A stretch of DNA of 64,000 nucleotides from Fibrivirga algicola (GTDB lineage Bacteria; Bacteroidota; Bacteroidia; Cytophagales; Spirosomataceae), in NCBI RefSeq assembly GCF_011742925.1, contig NZ_WAEL01000009.1:62001-126000 (forward strand). The letters are read 5' to 3'. Shown one piece after another: positions 44,495-54,350 of the stretch (position 1 is the stretch's first letter; the number at the start of each line of letters is the position of its first letter). Under the pieces are notes generated by a model. It was not told the origin of the DNA. It saw only the letters and a list, made by a program, of their open reading frames with translations, and did not search any database. The position numbers were made by a program, and so were the translations under genes.

Positions 44495-45182
44495 GAAGCT
44501 ACTGCCTTGCCGCTAGGTGGGGACAACCACTAGGTTTCGAGAGCAGAAGCGCAGCGGCCTATCATTTGACGCTGCCTCAACACGTTACTGGATGGAACTG
44601 GAATGATTTCGAAAGCTACGAACAGCAGCCAGTGACAGTAGGTGCGCTCACGATAACTGATGGAAGCCTGCTGGAAGTGTTTATTGAGACAGGCAGTGCT
44701 TTCATGATACTGATCTATGGCGTTATGACCCTAACCAAGCTGGCACGTTATGAACCAGGTGTACACTAACTTTCCAAGTTATGGCCGTCATGGAAACGTA
44801 TCCTTTAGAGTCCGAGCGACAGTTCTTGGCCTCTCTCGGCTTGTTCGGTTGCGTGCATTGTTGGTTAGCGCTGCGGAGTCCACTCGCGGTGGACAGGCAT
44901 CACGCTGAGATGCGACGCAGCATCCAACGAAGGTTAAAAAGGGCAGTTGCACGTTGTCTGTGTTCAGTACTTGCAAAACGGACATGTCAACAAGCACTCA
45001 TTTGACATTCCACGAATATCCGTCTACTGGCTGTTCTTCAACAAAGCCGCCTTGGATATAAGTTGTGGATAGATCATTGAGATAACAATGTTTTTTTAGC
45101 CCTTTTGGGCAACTTGCTCGCGCATGTTAACTTAAGCCTGTAAGCATTCTTCTCATCATAAGATTAGTCCCTGATTTAAACA
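44495..45182. other. Intergenic stretch
   Basis: Nearly 700 bases. A plus-strand frame at 44473-44769 overlaps the protease gene and has a partly protein-like end (FESYEQQPVTVGALTITDGS), but there is no family or partner. Nothing else supported. Confidence 0.4.
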
Positions 45183-46514
45183 ATGGAGAGAAATACGACT
45201 AGTAAATTAACCTCTAGGCGAGTTGGGGCTTTTTTAAAGCGACTTCAGCAGTTAGCCTGGTTCGAATTGTTCGAAAAGTGGTTTGGTGTTGGCGTAAAAT
45301 TATTGTGGATTACGCTTTTTATCGCGTTTTGCGTTTACCTCCAAAAAGAGTACAGGAGAAATATTTTCTATGTACAGGATTTTAAAGTGCCTCCCGCCTG
45401 GATAGAGCAGGGGTACAGCGGAGAGGTAGTTAAACAAGCTATTCTGGATGAGATTGACAACATCATGAATGGCGTGTATGCCAGTGGTAAATCGATGAGT
45501 GGCAGCAATGAGGACAATATCGAATTGTTAAATGAGCTTACCGTTGAGGGGTTTAACCTCAAAGCCGTCACCAAATCTATTCTGGCCCTTTTAGGCAAGA
45601 AAGATAAAAGCATTGGTGGCTACGTCACGCTCAGCGACTCTACCCAAACTGTAGCGATCCAGGTTACAAACGAGATTACACAGCCATTGTCTATCAAACG
45701 AAACGAGCCAGCCCAACACCTAATTCATAAAGCCGCTATGGAAATAATGAAGGTGCGCTCGCCGAAAGCCTTGATTTACTACTATATGGTAAAGAAAGAT
45801 GCCGACATGGTCAATAAGGTGTACAGTTACCTAAAAAAACGCAGAGGGTTGATGGACGATTATTATTTCTATATGACCTCGGCTGCCGTTGCCTTAAATA
45901 GCCTGGATTATGAGGAAGCACTAGCTTGGTCAGATAGTGCGGCAAAGAAGTTTCCGAATGATAAATTAACGTATTACATCCAGGCTGAAATCCATATGAC
46001 TCGGCTTTACAACGCCAACGCCGATTCCACGACGACGCAATCCTACAAACGGTTATTCGTGGAGAATATGCGTAAAGTCAGTGAACCAGGACTGTCCGAC
46101 CAGAGTGACAATCTGGCTCAGACAGCCAATCAGTATTTACTTGGATTCTATGCCAGGGAAAATGATTTAAAATCATTTTCCAACCTCGTAGAGCGAACCC
46201 ATATGGAACAGACGCTGAATGCACCTCTGAACAACGTTCTGGCTTATGCTTATATGAGTCAGAAGAAATATAAGAAAGCAGAAGAAGCCCTGCACAAAGC
46301 CATAGCTCAGGCGGGCCATGTTGGCGACTACTGGGACTCACTGGCTGAAGTGTACAGCATTCAGGGCAAAGATTCATTGGCCGTTGTCAGTCTGGTAAAG
46401 GCGTTGAGATCCCCGCAAAAATCAGGAGCGGTGTCAGCGAAGGCGTATCAGACAGATACTCGCTGGAAGCGATTGTTCAAGCGACCGGATTTTCAGCAAG
46501 TAGTTCGCCTTTAA
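45183..46514 (+). CDS. Membrane-anchored TPR-containing protein
   Basis: 443 aa. One membrane helix at about residues 37-53 (VKLLWITLFIAFCVYL), so the N-terminus is inside and the rest probably periplasmic. Then an alpha/beta region (WIEQGYSGEVVKQAILDEI, VTLSDSTQTVAIQVTNEIT) and, from about residue 200, tetratricopeptide-like helix pairs (YYFYMTSAAVALNSLDYEEA, YAYMSQKKYKKAEEALHKAI, YWDSLAEVYSIQGKDSLA). The role of the non-TPR domain is not recognised. Transcribed alone. Confidence 0.82.
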   Translation: MERNTTSKLTSRRVGAFLKRLQQLAWFELFEKWFGVGVKLLWITLFIAFCVYLQKEYRRNIFYVQDFKVPPAWIEQGYSGEVVKQAILDEIDNIMNGVYASGKSMSGSNEDNIELLNELTVEGFNLKAVTKSILALLGKKDKSIGGYVTLSDSTQTVAIQVTNEITQPLSIKRNEPAQHLIHKAAMEIMKVRSPKALIYYYMVKKDADMVNKVYSYLKKRRGLMDDYYFYMTSAAVALNSLDYEEALAWSDSAAKKFPNDKLTYYIQAEIHMTRLYNANADSTTTQSYKRLFVENMRKVSEPGLSDQSDNLAQTANQYLLGFYARENDLKSFSNLVERTHMEQTLNAPLNNVLAYAYMSQKKYKKAEEALHKAIAQAGHVGDYWDSLAEVYSIQGKDSLAVVSLVKALRSPQKSGAVSAKAYQTDTRWKRLFKRPDFQQVVRL

Positions 46515-47019
46515 CATGTAAATTGTTAATTAATAGGTTTTTATGTCCTAAATAAATGTATTCGGCCCACCGGTCAGGAGCGTAAAGGCCCGCTACAGTC
46601 CCATCAACCCCTGTGGCCGTCGAATGGTACTATTCGTGTAAATGGCGTGTGCTATTAGGAGAGACAGGCTAATGAATGTTTTGTCCGTGTTAGTAGCCAA
46701 TGCGAACGCCCTGCCAAGAGATAGTAAACGCTTGATTCTATGAAAAGTATTGAACCAGTTGGTATCGTTTTTACACAACGCTGCACATGCGTAAACCTTA
46801 ATACTGCCACCTCCGGTAGAAGTGAATCATTTGTTATCCAGTACGTTGCGGGCTTATTCTTGCCTAAGCCTTAGTTCGAGGAGCGTACATGTGTTTGATA
46901 GGCCTACTAGCCAGGGATAATGAGTCTAATCGAATGACGATAAATTTATGTGGTTTTCTGGATCAACCTGTTCCAACTTACAACGATTCAAGTGAATCCA
47001 TGAGCTAAATCGAATCGTT
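46515..47019. other. Intergenic stretch
   Basis: About 500 bases, no supported gene. A 61-codon minus frame (46593-46778) shows no coding character. Confidence 0.4.
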
Positions 47020-47379
47020 ATGAAAACTTTAGCAATGTGTGTTCTCATACTGTTTTTGACAGCTTGCGGCTCGGAGGAAGTTGACAATTGCATTCCCTAC
47101 AAAGCCCAACTATTTGGCGTTGGTTGTGGAGCAATGGCCGTGAAGGTTTTGAACAAGCAGATTGAATCAAGAATATTTGTCAACCAAAACGTATATGAGG
47201 AGAATGTAATCGAGGTGCTAAATTTACCTGACACCTTAAAAACAGGTGAAGTGTTTTACTTTGACTTCCGCAATCTACAGCCGAGCGACAACATTCGGCC
47301 CTGTTTAGCAATCTACGCGGGTGCATCGCGTAAAGTTGTGCTGACCAAATTTTCATATTCTCCCTGTTCGACTGAATAA
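47020..47379 (+). CDS. Small lipoprotein of unknown function
   Basis: 119 aa with a lipoprotein signal peptide (MCVLILFLTACGS; lipid-modified Cys near residue 16). The mature part is beta-rich with four further cysteines (DNCIPYKAQLFGVGCG, RPCLAIYAG, YSPCSTE) that could form disulfides. No family recognised. Stands alone. Confidence 0.72.
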   Translation: MKTLAMCVLILFLTACGSEEVDNCIPYKAQLFGVGCGAMAVKVLNKQIESRIFVNQNVYEENVIEVLNLPDTLKTGEVFYFDFRNLQPSDNIRPCLAIYAGASRKVVLTKFSYSPCSTE

Positions 47380-47729
47380 GGTTTCAGGTCCTCATCTTCG
47401 CAGCTTCGTCCGACAGAGAGCATATTTGAGCGCTACAGTTCGACAGCCTAGTATGGATGCCCCTCTCGCGGCTTGTTTGGTAGTGTGCTTAGTTGGCTAG
47501 CGCTGCATGGTTCACTTGGCTCGTACAGGAATTGTTGGGCTAGCCTGATTGGACTTAACGCAGGCAAAGGTGTAAAGGCGTCACGTACCTGATTGTGGTC
47601 TATCTTGCGTCTACCATCAGCCTTTGCGATGGCAATTCTATTCATCAAATAAAGTACGAGCTAAGCAGGAGTAACCTCTATTTGCCTACCCTATAAGCTG
47701 ACTGAGCTTAGCTTTGTGATCGCAATACG
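47380..47729. other. Intergenic stretch upstream of the AraC gene
   Basis: About 350 bases without a supported gene. TAGCTTTG at 47709-47716 matches the -7 consensus but would leave only a very short leader before the ATG at 47730. Confidence 0.35.
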
Positions 47730-48587
47730 ATGGCTCTCAAAAACAACGATATCCCGGTTATCAAGCTGCCTACTGGCATTAACGAAGGAATTGTTATTGG
47801 CAGAGGAACGTTCGATGGTCCACACCCCCATCTGGAGATTCAGCGTGCTCACCGGGATGGCGGCTATTCATTTCTGTTGCAGCAAAAAGGAAGTTCTCAG
47901 ATTGAGATTGACTTCCAAACCTACACCGTCGAAGCCCCAGCGGTGCTGTACATGCATCCTAATCAAGTCCACCGCTTAATTGCCTTCAAACAGGCCATGA
48001 TCAGCAGTTGGATCATCACACCTGAAAATCTCCGGCCCGAGTCTCTACGCATATTGGAAGAGCTTGCCCCGGTTGACCCCTTGCCTTTATCAACAGAGCC
48101 GTTCGCTATTCTTGCAAAAACCGCTTCGCTATGCATCCAACTTTCCGAGAGAAAGCAGGAGAAACTACATTACCAGCTACTGAAAGAAAGCTGTAATCTG
48201 TTCGTCGCTTTAGTGGCTTCGCAGTATCTGGCACAGGCTAAACCAACCCACAGCTACAATCGGTTTGACGTGATTACTAAAGCCTTCAAATCCGAACTGG
48301 AACGAGAATTTACAACCATCAAAAGTCCAGCCGGTTACGCCGAACGCCTAAACCTGTCGACGCCGTATTTGAATGAATGTGTCAAAACAACGACTGGCCA
48401 TTCCGTATCATATCACATCCAGCAACGTATCGTATTAGAAGTAAAACGCCTGCTTCATCATTCCGATCAATCGGTCAAGGAGATAGCCGCCGACCTGGGC
48501 TACGAGGATTACTCGTATTTTGTCCGGCTGTTTCGTAAAGTTGCGGGCATGACCCCCTTGACGTTTCGCGGCAAAAACCTCGATTAG
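47730..48587 (+). CDS. AraC-family transcriptional regulator
   Basis: 285-aa regulator: cupin-like sensing domain (GPHPHLEIQRAHRDGGYSFL) followed by the AraC DNA-binding domain (KSPAGYAERLNLSTPYLNEC, VKTTTGHSVSYHIQQRIVLE, IAADLGYEDYSYFVRLFRKV). The C-terminal helices are complete and the length is typical. The flavin monooxygenase gene lies 77 nt downstream in the same direction and is its probable target. Ligand unknown. Confidence 0.9.
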   Translation: MALKNNDIPVIKLPTGINEGIVIGRGTFDGPHPHLEIQRAHRDGGYSFLLQQKGSSQIEIDFQTYTVEAPAVLYMHPNQVHRLIAFKQAMISSWIITPENLRPESLRILEELAPVDPLPLSTEPFAILAKTASLCIQLSERKQEKLHYQLLKESCNLFVALVASQYLAQAKPTHSYNRFDVITKAFKSELEREFTTIKSPAGYAERLNLSTPYLNECVKTTTGHSVSYHIQQRIVLEVKRLLHHSDQSVKEIAADLGYEDYSYFVRLFRKVAGMTPLTFRGKNLD

Positions 48588-48611
48588 TCCTATACTTACC
48601 ACGTATCGATA

Positions 48612-48642
48612 TTGCCGGTACTTTTACCAGTCTGTTCCTTTG
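48612..48642 (+). promoter_or_regulatory. Candidate promoter of the monooxygenase gene
   Basis: TTG (48612-48614), 20 bases, then TTCCTTTG (48635-48642), one base off the TAnnTTTG -7 consensus. It would start transcription about 15 nt before the ATG at 48665. Confidence 0.4.
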
Positions 48643-48664
48643 TAGCCACTAAACTGCTAGACAA

Positions 48665-49840
48665 ATGAAGACTCAGACAGGGTTGAATTCACTGGAAAAC
48701 AAACACATAGCCATCGTTGGGGGTGGCCCTGGCGGCCTAACGCTGGCTCGTCTTTTACAACGCAAAGGGGCGCATGTGACCGTATATGAGCGGGACTATA
48801 GCCCCTTTACACGGGTGCAAGGGGCCACCCTGGACCTGCATTATGAATCGGGCCTAAAAGCTCTTGACAAAGCGGGATTACTGGATGCCTTTAAACAAAC
48901 CTACCGGCCAGGGGCCGACAAAGGGCGGGTGGTCGATAAGCAGGCGAACATCCTCTATGACGATCACAGCAAAGACGAGGACAACGATTTTGGCAGCGAA
49001 TCGTTTCGACCCGAAATCGACCGCAGCGATTTGCGGAATCTATTACTGGATTCGCTTCAGGCTGACACCGTCGTTTGGAATAGTCAGCTTGTCCAGATCT
49101 CACCAGGGCAGGATGGCTGGCAACTAGCATTTAAAAATGGGACCACCGTTACCGCCGACCTCGTTGTTGGCGCCGATGGTGCTCATTCCAGGGTCCGTCC
49201 TTTGCTGACACCGATCCAGCCTTTTTATGCGGGCACTACCATTGTGCAGGGGAACGTAGCCGATGCGGCCACAACAGCTCCAACCATTTATCAATTACTC
49301 CAAGGCGGCAAACTTTACACCCATACGCATGGGAAATTTTTACATGTATCCGCTAAAGGGGATGGTAGTATTGATTTTTATGTGAGTTGTCGAGTAAACG
49401 AAGACTGGCTGCAAACCAATGGGATTGATTTCAAAGATCGGCAGCAATTGCAAGCCTGGTTTATGCAAGAATTTAGTGGATGGGCCCCGGTTTGGTTTGA
49501 GCTCTTCGAGTCAGTGAGCCTACCCTTGCTGATCCGGCCGCAGTATTGCGTGCCCTTCGACCAAAGCTGGTCCTCGCAGCCAGACGTTACCCTGCTGGGC
49601 GATGCGGCTCATCTAATGCCGCCTTCGGGTGAAGGCGTCAATTTGGCAATGCTGGATGCATTGGAGCTAAGCGAGTGTCTGACGGATGAGCAGTTTGCTA
49701 CTACCCAACTGGCCATAGCCGCTTATGAGAAACCGATGCTAGCCAGAGGAGCTGAAGAAGCCCAAGTATCTATGGAGGGAGTGGAGTGGATGCATACCGA
49801 AGCGGCCAATGACAAGCTGGTAGCGTTGTTTAACGACTAA
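48665..49840 (+). CDS. FAD-dependent monooxygenase, TetX-like
   Basis: 391-aa flavoprotein hydroxylase. Residues 15-30 are the Rossmann FAD motif (HIAIVGGGPGGLTLARLL); the second FAD motif is GDAAHLMPPSGEGVNLAM, and the DG motif appears in VVGADGAHSRVR. The segment RVQGATLDLHYESGLKAL resembles TetX proteins and relatives, which hydroxylate tetracyclines, but it differs in detail, and many relatives act on other substrates. Likely controlled by the upstream AraC protein. Cytoplasmic. Confidence 0.88.
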   Translation: MKTQTGLNSLENKHIAIVGGGPGGLTLARLLQRKGAHVTVYERDYSPFTRVQGATLDLHYESGLKALDKAGLLDAFKQTYRPGADKGRVVDKQANILYDDHSKDEDNDFGSESFRPEIDRSDLRNLLLDSLQADTVVWNSQLVQISPGQDGWQLAFKNGTTVTADLVVGADGAHSRVRPLLTPIQPFYAGTTIVQGNVADAATTAPTIYQLLQGGKLYTHTHGKFLHVSAKGDGSIDFYVSCRVNEDWLQTNGIDFKDRQQLQAWFMQEFSGWAPVWFELFESVSLPLLIRPQYCVPFDQSWSSQPDVTLLGDAAHLMPPSGEGVNLAMLDALELSECLTDEQFATTQLAIAAYEKPMLARGAEEAQVSMEGVEWMHTEAANDKLVALFND

Positions 49841-50241
49841 TTTGGGAAAGTGTGAATCAGGGTTATCTCATACATGACTCGTTTGATGAGAATCTGTAGT
49901 GCGCTTCGTATTACTAGTATTCCGTCGTCGACAGGAAGCACGTCGCAGACGAAAGCTGGCAGCCCAACCAAACAAGGGTGAAAACGTCAGGAGATCTTTT
50001 CTGAAATGAGCTATCTTGCTCCTTCACCAGCCCATATGAGGCGTTGGGTGCCGATCCATAAAATGCTCGAAAGGCACGTCCCGGATATATATCGCAGGCG
50101 TGTGTATCAGATTTTGCTTGTTTGGCGGGTTTTTGCTGACGCGAAAAACGGCCCTGTAGGGCAGGTTTGATAGTTGGTCTGAATCTGGGCGACAGGCCAG
50201 CCACCCTAGCAGTCAAGGTTTAATAATTAATAGAACGAAAC
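49841..50241. other. Intergenic stretch
   Basis: About 400 bases. A minus frame (49914-50216) has no recognisable content. TAATAATTAATAG just before the LOG gene is AT-rich and may be promoter DNA. Confidence 0.4.
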
Positions 50242-50820
50242 GTGAAAATTTGTGTTTACTGCGCTTCAAGTGCAAAGGTTGATAACGTTTATTTTGAAGC
50301 GACGGAAAAGTTAGCCATTCAATTGGTAAATGCTAATGTAGAAGTCATCTATGGTGGTGGCGCAGTTGGCCTTATGGGTAAACTCGCGGACACTGTCATT
50401 GAACATGGCGGTAAAATTAAGGGTATCATGCCCAAGTTTATGAACGAAGTCGAATGGGCGCATAAGCGAGTGGTAGACTTTGAGTTTACAGATACGATGC
50501 ATGAGCGAAAAGCAAAATTTTTAGAGGGTATTGACGGGTTAGTGACCTTGCCGGGTGGCAGTGGGACACTGGAAGAATTATTAGAAGCAATAACCCTCAA
50601 GCGCCTTGGACAATTTACAAAACCAATCATCATTCTCAATACAAATGGATTTTACAACCCATTACGAGAAATGCTTGAAAAATGCGTTAGTGAACAGTTT
50701 ATGCACGAGAAACACTTGCAGATGTGGTCGTTTGTTGACCAGCCTGAAGACGTTCTAGAACGTATTATCAATGCGGAAATCTGGTACGAAAACTCGATAA
50801 ACTTTGCCACGAATAAATAA
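50242..50820 (+). CDS. LOG-family protein (nucleoside 5'-monophosphate phosphoribohydrolase)
   Basis: 192-aa Rossmann-fold enzyme of the LOG/TIGR00730 family, which releases adenine-type bases from nucleotides (cytokinin activation in plants). Motifs: VYCASSAKVDNVYFEATEKL at the start, VIYGGGAVGLMGKLAD, MHERKAKFLEGIDGLVTLPG, then GSGTLEELLEAITLKRLG, giving the PGGxGTxEE signature. GTG start at 50242 (MKICVYCASS). The gene is AT-richer than its neighbours, which may point to transfer. Stands alone. Confidence 0.92.
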   Translation: MKICVYCASSAKVDNVYFEATEKLAIQLVNANVEVIYGGGAVGLMGKLADTVIEHGGKIKGIMPKFMNEVEWAHKRVVDFEFTDTMHERKAKFLEGIDGLVTLPGGSGTLEELLEAITLKRLGQFTKPIIILNTNGFYNPLREMLEKCVSEQFMHEKHLQMWSFVDQPEDVLERIINAEIWYENSINFATNK

Positions 50821-51152
50821 GGCAGTTATCGCTCCGCGTGGGCGAGTTAGGGCAGACTAGAGGGGATTTTGCCAATCCTTTACCTGAAAAATAGTATCAG
50901 GCTTTTGAAAATATTGGTCAAGATCCCAATCAAGAACTTAGTATCGTCGAAAACGACAAGCATCAACTTGTTGGAGCGCTTCAGCTAAGTTTTAGTCTGT
51001 GGTGCACCATTCGTCTTTTCAGGCGTTGAGTTGCCCGGCATGTACGTGCGCGGTTTGTGGTACAGTAAGTAGGTTCCTGAGTAAGGGAAGAAGTAGCTGG
51101 CGCATAGCAACCCTTGCAGGCGAAGATGGGTCAAGCCCAAAAGAAAGTATTC
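50821..51152. other. Intergenic stretch
   Basis: About 330 bases, no supported gene or structure. Confidence 0.4.
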
Positions 51153-51530
51153 ATGTCTATGCTACGACTCATTGTCCTCATCTGTTTGCTAGGCAGTTGC
51201 CGAACACAGGAACCACAACCCGCCCCAACTTACACCAATCAGGTGGGTATGGTCCACGCCAAGACTACCACGCGCGGAGGTCCGTTGCAGTACATCCTGG
51301 AAGATGGCAACGAGTCGTCGGCAACGCTTCGTCGCTACCTGGTCACTAATTTTCCCGACAGCTTGCGGCAGTATGTGCTAGGCTGGACGTATGGTGCCGC
51401 GGTTGTTTTTAGTGGAGTTACCTCTTTGGTGCTCAAGCCCGTTGTTAAACCCTCAGCATACGATGGCACTGAAACAGATTACGAACTACCCACCATTGAG
51501 CTAACCGCCATTCGTCGAAAACAGCAATAG
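51153..51530 (+). CDS. Small lipoprotein of unknown function
   Basis: 125 aa from the ATG at 51153 (MSMLRLIVLICLLGSC); the lipobox LLGSC and following Thr/Pro-rich linker (RTQEPQPAPTY) mark a lipoprotein. A longer frame starts at a TTG 13 codons upstream but would bury the signal peptide. The mature part has no family I recognise. Confidence 0.68.
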   Translation: MSMLRLIVLICLLGSCRTQEPQPAPTYTNQVGMVHAKTTTRGGPLQYILEDGNESSATLRRYLVTNFPDSLRQYVLGWTYGAAVVFSGVTSLVLKPVVKPSAYDGTETDYELPTIELTAIRRKQQ

Positions 51531-52087
51531 CCTGCATCTGTACGAGTCAGATTTGCGTGATTGTGGTTCCGGCAATAAAGCGCCTCCCGATGTGCGAGGA
51601 ATGGCAATTGACAACACAAGAGTGGAAAATCTCGTGAGCGCATGAAAGGCTGTTTCCTATATAGACTTAACAAATTTCGATGACGAAAATAGTCCAGTAC
51701 TAGCCACGCACTGTAGCACTGAGTATCATTTGGCTCTATGCGGGTGCTTTGGCAGGGGGGCAGCAGGAGCGACAAACCGTTCCGTAATAGAATTGCCGTG
51801 ATCTGTGACCTGTGTCATGACAAGGTAAAAGGAATACCCTTATCGCCAGTCGTTATTGCCAGAGATACTACGTCTAAACCACACTACCGGGTTTGGGGAC
51901 GTTTCTACACCGGAGCAAACATAACCGTCACCGGAAGCCAGAACGATTTATCTACACTGACCGCATTAAGCGACTTAAGTAAGGATATTTAAGTGGCAAC
52001 GTTCCTGTGTTTGGCTTAACTCGTTCATCATTCCCTGGGGGCTGGAAGGCTACGTACCTGACACTCCAGGCGATACCTGAGAAGCTG
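51531..52087. other. Intergenic stretch with a possible gene remnant
   Basis: About 560 bases. A plus frame at 51738-51992 gives protein-like sequence in its second half (VKGIPLSPVVIARDTTSKPH and GANITVTGSQNDLSTL), perhaps the end of a lipoprotein gene that lost its 5' part. Not assigned. Confidence 0.35.
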
Positions 52088-52834
52088 TCATGGCAAAGGG
52101 CCGAGCAAGCCCAGCGACATGACCACAAAGATGGGGCCGTTCATCAGCCCGTGTATGACCAGGCCAGTGGTGGTGTTACGCGTTTGCTGAAACACATAGG
52201 GCACAACCACAAACGCCGGCATGGCCAGCAGGAGCATACTCAGTCCAAAGGGCAAGTGAAAAGTGGCCCACAACGTGCCATTAACCACCCATGCCCACCG
52301 ACCCAATTGCCCAATCTGTCGTTGCAAAATGTAGCCGCGCCATAGACACTCTTCGCCCACGATATTGAAAAAGAACATTACCGCCCAGACCAGCAGGAGC
52401 CACCGTTCGCCGCTCCGAAATGGCGGGAAAGACAAAGCCGGTGGTGCCATGTCGGGTAGCGGCGTACCCAGGTAGCGATGCGCCAGATTGGCCCCGCCAA
52501 CGATCAGCCCCATGCCCATGAAAATTAGCAGCAAGCCAACAAGACTATATCGCCAGTCGTGGCGCGAGAGGGGGTTCAGGCACAAGGCTGCTCGTAGTTC
52601 TGCCCAGTTTGCCGGTTTTAGCTGCCACCAGGTGAGCCCTACCGCCAGCAGGAGTAGCGGTTTGAAAACAAACGTGCCACCCACAAACCAACCAAGAGCC
52701 GGGTGTACGCCAAGCGAAACGCGGAGCGTAGGGACGAGGTACGTCAGCACGAGATAAAGTAACAGGGTTGGCCCGCTAAACAGCAGGAACGTACCAGGCC
52801 ACGAGAGTTTAGGCGGCGTTAGGGAGGTGATCAT
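52088..52834 (-). CDS. CPBP-family intramembrane metalloprotease
   Basis: 248-aa polytopic membrane protein of the CAAX-protease/bacteriocin-processing (CPBP) family. The catalytic motif EExxxR is in GEECLWRGYILQRQIG, followed by the expected histidines in WATFHLPFGLSM and LVIHGLMNGP. About seven hydrophobic segments. Start set at ATG 52834 (MITSLTPPKL); a frame to 52879 abuts the stop of the upstream gene (ZU5). Probably processes or protects against a peptide; the substrate is unknown. Confidence 0.88.
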   Translation of the reverse strand: MITSLTPPKLSWPGTFLLFSGPTLLLYLVLTYLVPTLRVSLGVHPALGWFVGGTFVFKPLLLLAVGLTWWQLKPANWAELRAALCLNPLSRHDWRYSLVGLLLIFMGMGLIVGGANLAHRYLGTPLPDMAPPALSFPPFRSGERWLLLVWAVMFFFNIVGEECLWRGYILQRQIGQLGRWAWVVNGTLWATFHLPFGLSMLLLAMPAFVVVPYVFQQTRNTTTGLVIHGLMNGPIFVVMSLGLLGPLP

Positions 52835-52878
52835 GATAATGAGTCCTATCTGTTTATTAGCCTGTCGGCACGTAGGCA

Positions 52879-54237
52879 CTATTTCGTGCGTGTGACTCGG
52901 AAAAAACCATCTATAACTGCGGTGGTCGAGAAATCATCTTTCTGACCTGGTCGATTTCTACCTGCTTTTTCCAATAGAAACGTACCTATAATTGGCTCAC
53001 CAACTTTACCGAACTGACTAAATACAAGTGAGCCGGGGCTGTCGTAGGTTTGTTCAACTATGTTATAATAGTTCACATAGATATAGGGTGCACTGTTGTC
53101 AGAGAGCAAAAATTTTGGTCCTGATACGTTTTTCGACCAATTCTGTTCATAGGTTCCGCCGACGCCTTCTGTCATACCGCCATCCGGAATCGGTATGTTC
53201 ACGTCGGAGATCGTGATACCGGACGTGGGCGATGCGCCAACCATCAAAAAAACTCGCCCGCCATCGGTCATTTGAATTTGGCCACCCTGCAACACGGATG
53301 TTTTGACCCAGGGGCCACGGTTGATGCGGTAAGTAATGCCTTCGTCGGCTACGTATATGTTCGACACCAGCCAGATCTCGTTGACTGTGTTGCCGTCGAT
53401 CACGGTCGGGCCTTTCAGCTTCACGCTGACAGAAACGGGGTTACGGGCAGGTGGCGTCGCAGGAGCCGTATAGGTCGCGGTAGTGATCGCGGGCTTCAAC
53501 TGTCCTGCGCCCGAATGCTTCCAACTTGTTTCATCAACTAATGCGACCGTTTCTGGCTCCGGTATATCCACGTCAGTCCCTGATACTCCTCCTGGGTATG
53601 GAATATCAAGCTCATCAGGAAAACCTCGAGCGTGTAATATGACGCTGGCACCCGGCTTCAGCGCAGTTGTTGCCGGTACCAGTACGACGCGCTGCATCAC
53701 TGCCCAATCGCTGAAGTGCGTGGTTTCAATGTTCACGGTGTGGGCGGTTGTATCAACCCACCGCTTAGTACTGGGAATTCGCCAGATGCCTTTATCGCTT
53801 TGATAGGCCATTACCAGGGCTTGGGGGAACGTACCGCTCAGATTTTTTGGGTTGTAGCGAACGCTGATCGTAACCGGCTTTTTGAAGGTGATGCCATGTG
53901 GTGCCAGCCGGAAGCCCACGCCTAATCCTTGCGGGACAGTATTCGTAATTGCCTCCGCGCTAAACGTTTGGGTGCTTTCAACAGCCCCCGCCGGTACGTT
54001 TATGGTCAGGCCTAAATCGGTTGACGTGAGTTTACCACCCGCCGGGCCGATGGTGGTTCCAACAAAGGAGTCGTCGCCCAGCGGAGTACCGACCGGACAA
54101 ACTTTGCCGGGACGAGGGTCTTCGTTCGTGGGGACGTCGATCGGGCCTTCTGGGGTGAGCGTATCGGTAGCTACTTTACAGCTTATCGACAGGGCGGTAA
54201 GCGTCAGGCTCAACAAAAGGGCATACAACTTAGTCAT
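52879..54237 (-). CDS. Lipoprotein with ZU5-like domain
   Basis: 452-aa lipoprotein: signal peptide with lipobox LSISC (Cys near residue 20). Residues about 60-150 hold a ZU5-like domain (IGPAGGKLTSTDLGLTINVP, AGAVESTQTF, LAPHGITFKKPVTISVRYNP), common in Bacteroidota surface proteins. The C-terminal 250 residues are beta-rich and of unknown role. A 44-nt gap separates it from the CPBP gene, so the two may share a transcript. Confidence 0.85.
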   Translation of the reverse strand: MTKLYALLLSLTLTALSISCKVATDTLTPEGPIDVPTNEDPRPGKVCPVGTPLGDDSFVGTTIGPAGGKLTSTDLGLTINVPAGAVESTQTFSAEAITNTVPQGLGVGFRLAPHGITFKKPVTISVRYNPKNLSGTFPQALVMAYQSDKGIWRIPSTKRWVDTTAHTVNIETTHFSDWAVMQRVVLVPATTALKPGASVILHARGFPDELDIPYPGGVSGTDVDIPEPETVALVDETSWKHSGAGQLKPAITTATYTAPATPPARNPVSVSVKLKGPTVIDGNTVNEIWLVSNIYVADEGITYRINRGPWVKTSVLQGGQIQMTDGGRVFLMVGASPTSGITISDVNIPIPDGGMTEGVGGTYEQNWSKNVSGPKFLLSDNSAPYIYVNYYNIVEQTYDSPGSLVFSQFGKVGEPIIGTFLLEKAGRNRPGQKDDFSTTAVIDGFFRVTRTK

Positions 54238-54316
54238 GGCTCATTTTTGTTTGTCGTTCATGGAGCCAAAGTTGGTTGGCAGCGGGTACGTCGGAAACGG
54301 CTAGCTCGATGAAACG

Positions 54317-54345
54317 GCAAAAGCCGCTGTCGAAGCGGCTTTTGC
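54317..54345 (-). terminator. Rho-independent terminator of the PhlG-like gene
   Basis: Stem GCAAAAGCCGCT (54317-54328) and AGCGGCTTTTGC (54334-54345), 12 bp with a 5-nt loop, 6 nt beyond the stop of the gene at 54351. Same design as hairpins at 55796 and 59118. Confidence 0.85.
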
Positions 54346-54350
54346 GAAGA

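Noticed and set aside
44473-44769. Plus-strand frame of 98 codons after the metalloprotease
   Set aside because: Overlaps the protease 3' end and has no recognisable domain.
47709-47716. TAGCTTTG as promoter of the AraC gene
   Set aside because: Exact consensus, but the leader would be only a few nucleotides and no -33 box is at the right distance.
49914-50216. Minus-strand frame of 100 codons
   Set aside because: Low-complexity basic sequence with no recognisable motif.
50999-51349. Plus-strand frame of 116 codons
   Set aside because: Overlaps the better supported lipoprotein frame at 51153-51530 and lacks protein character.
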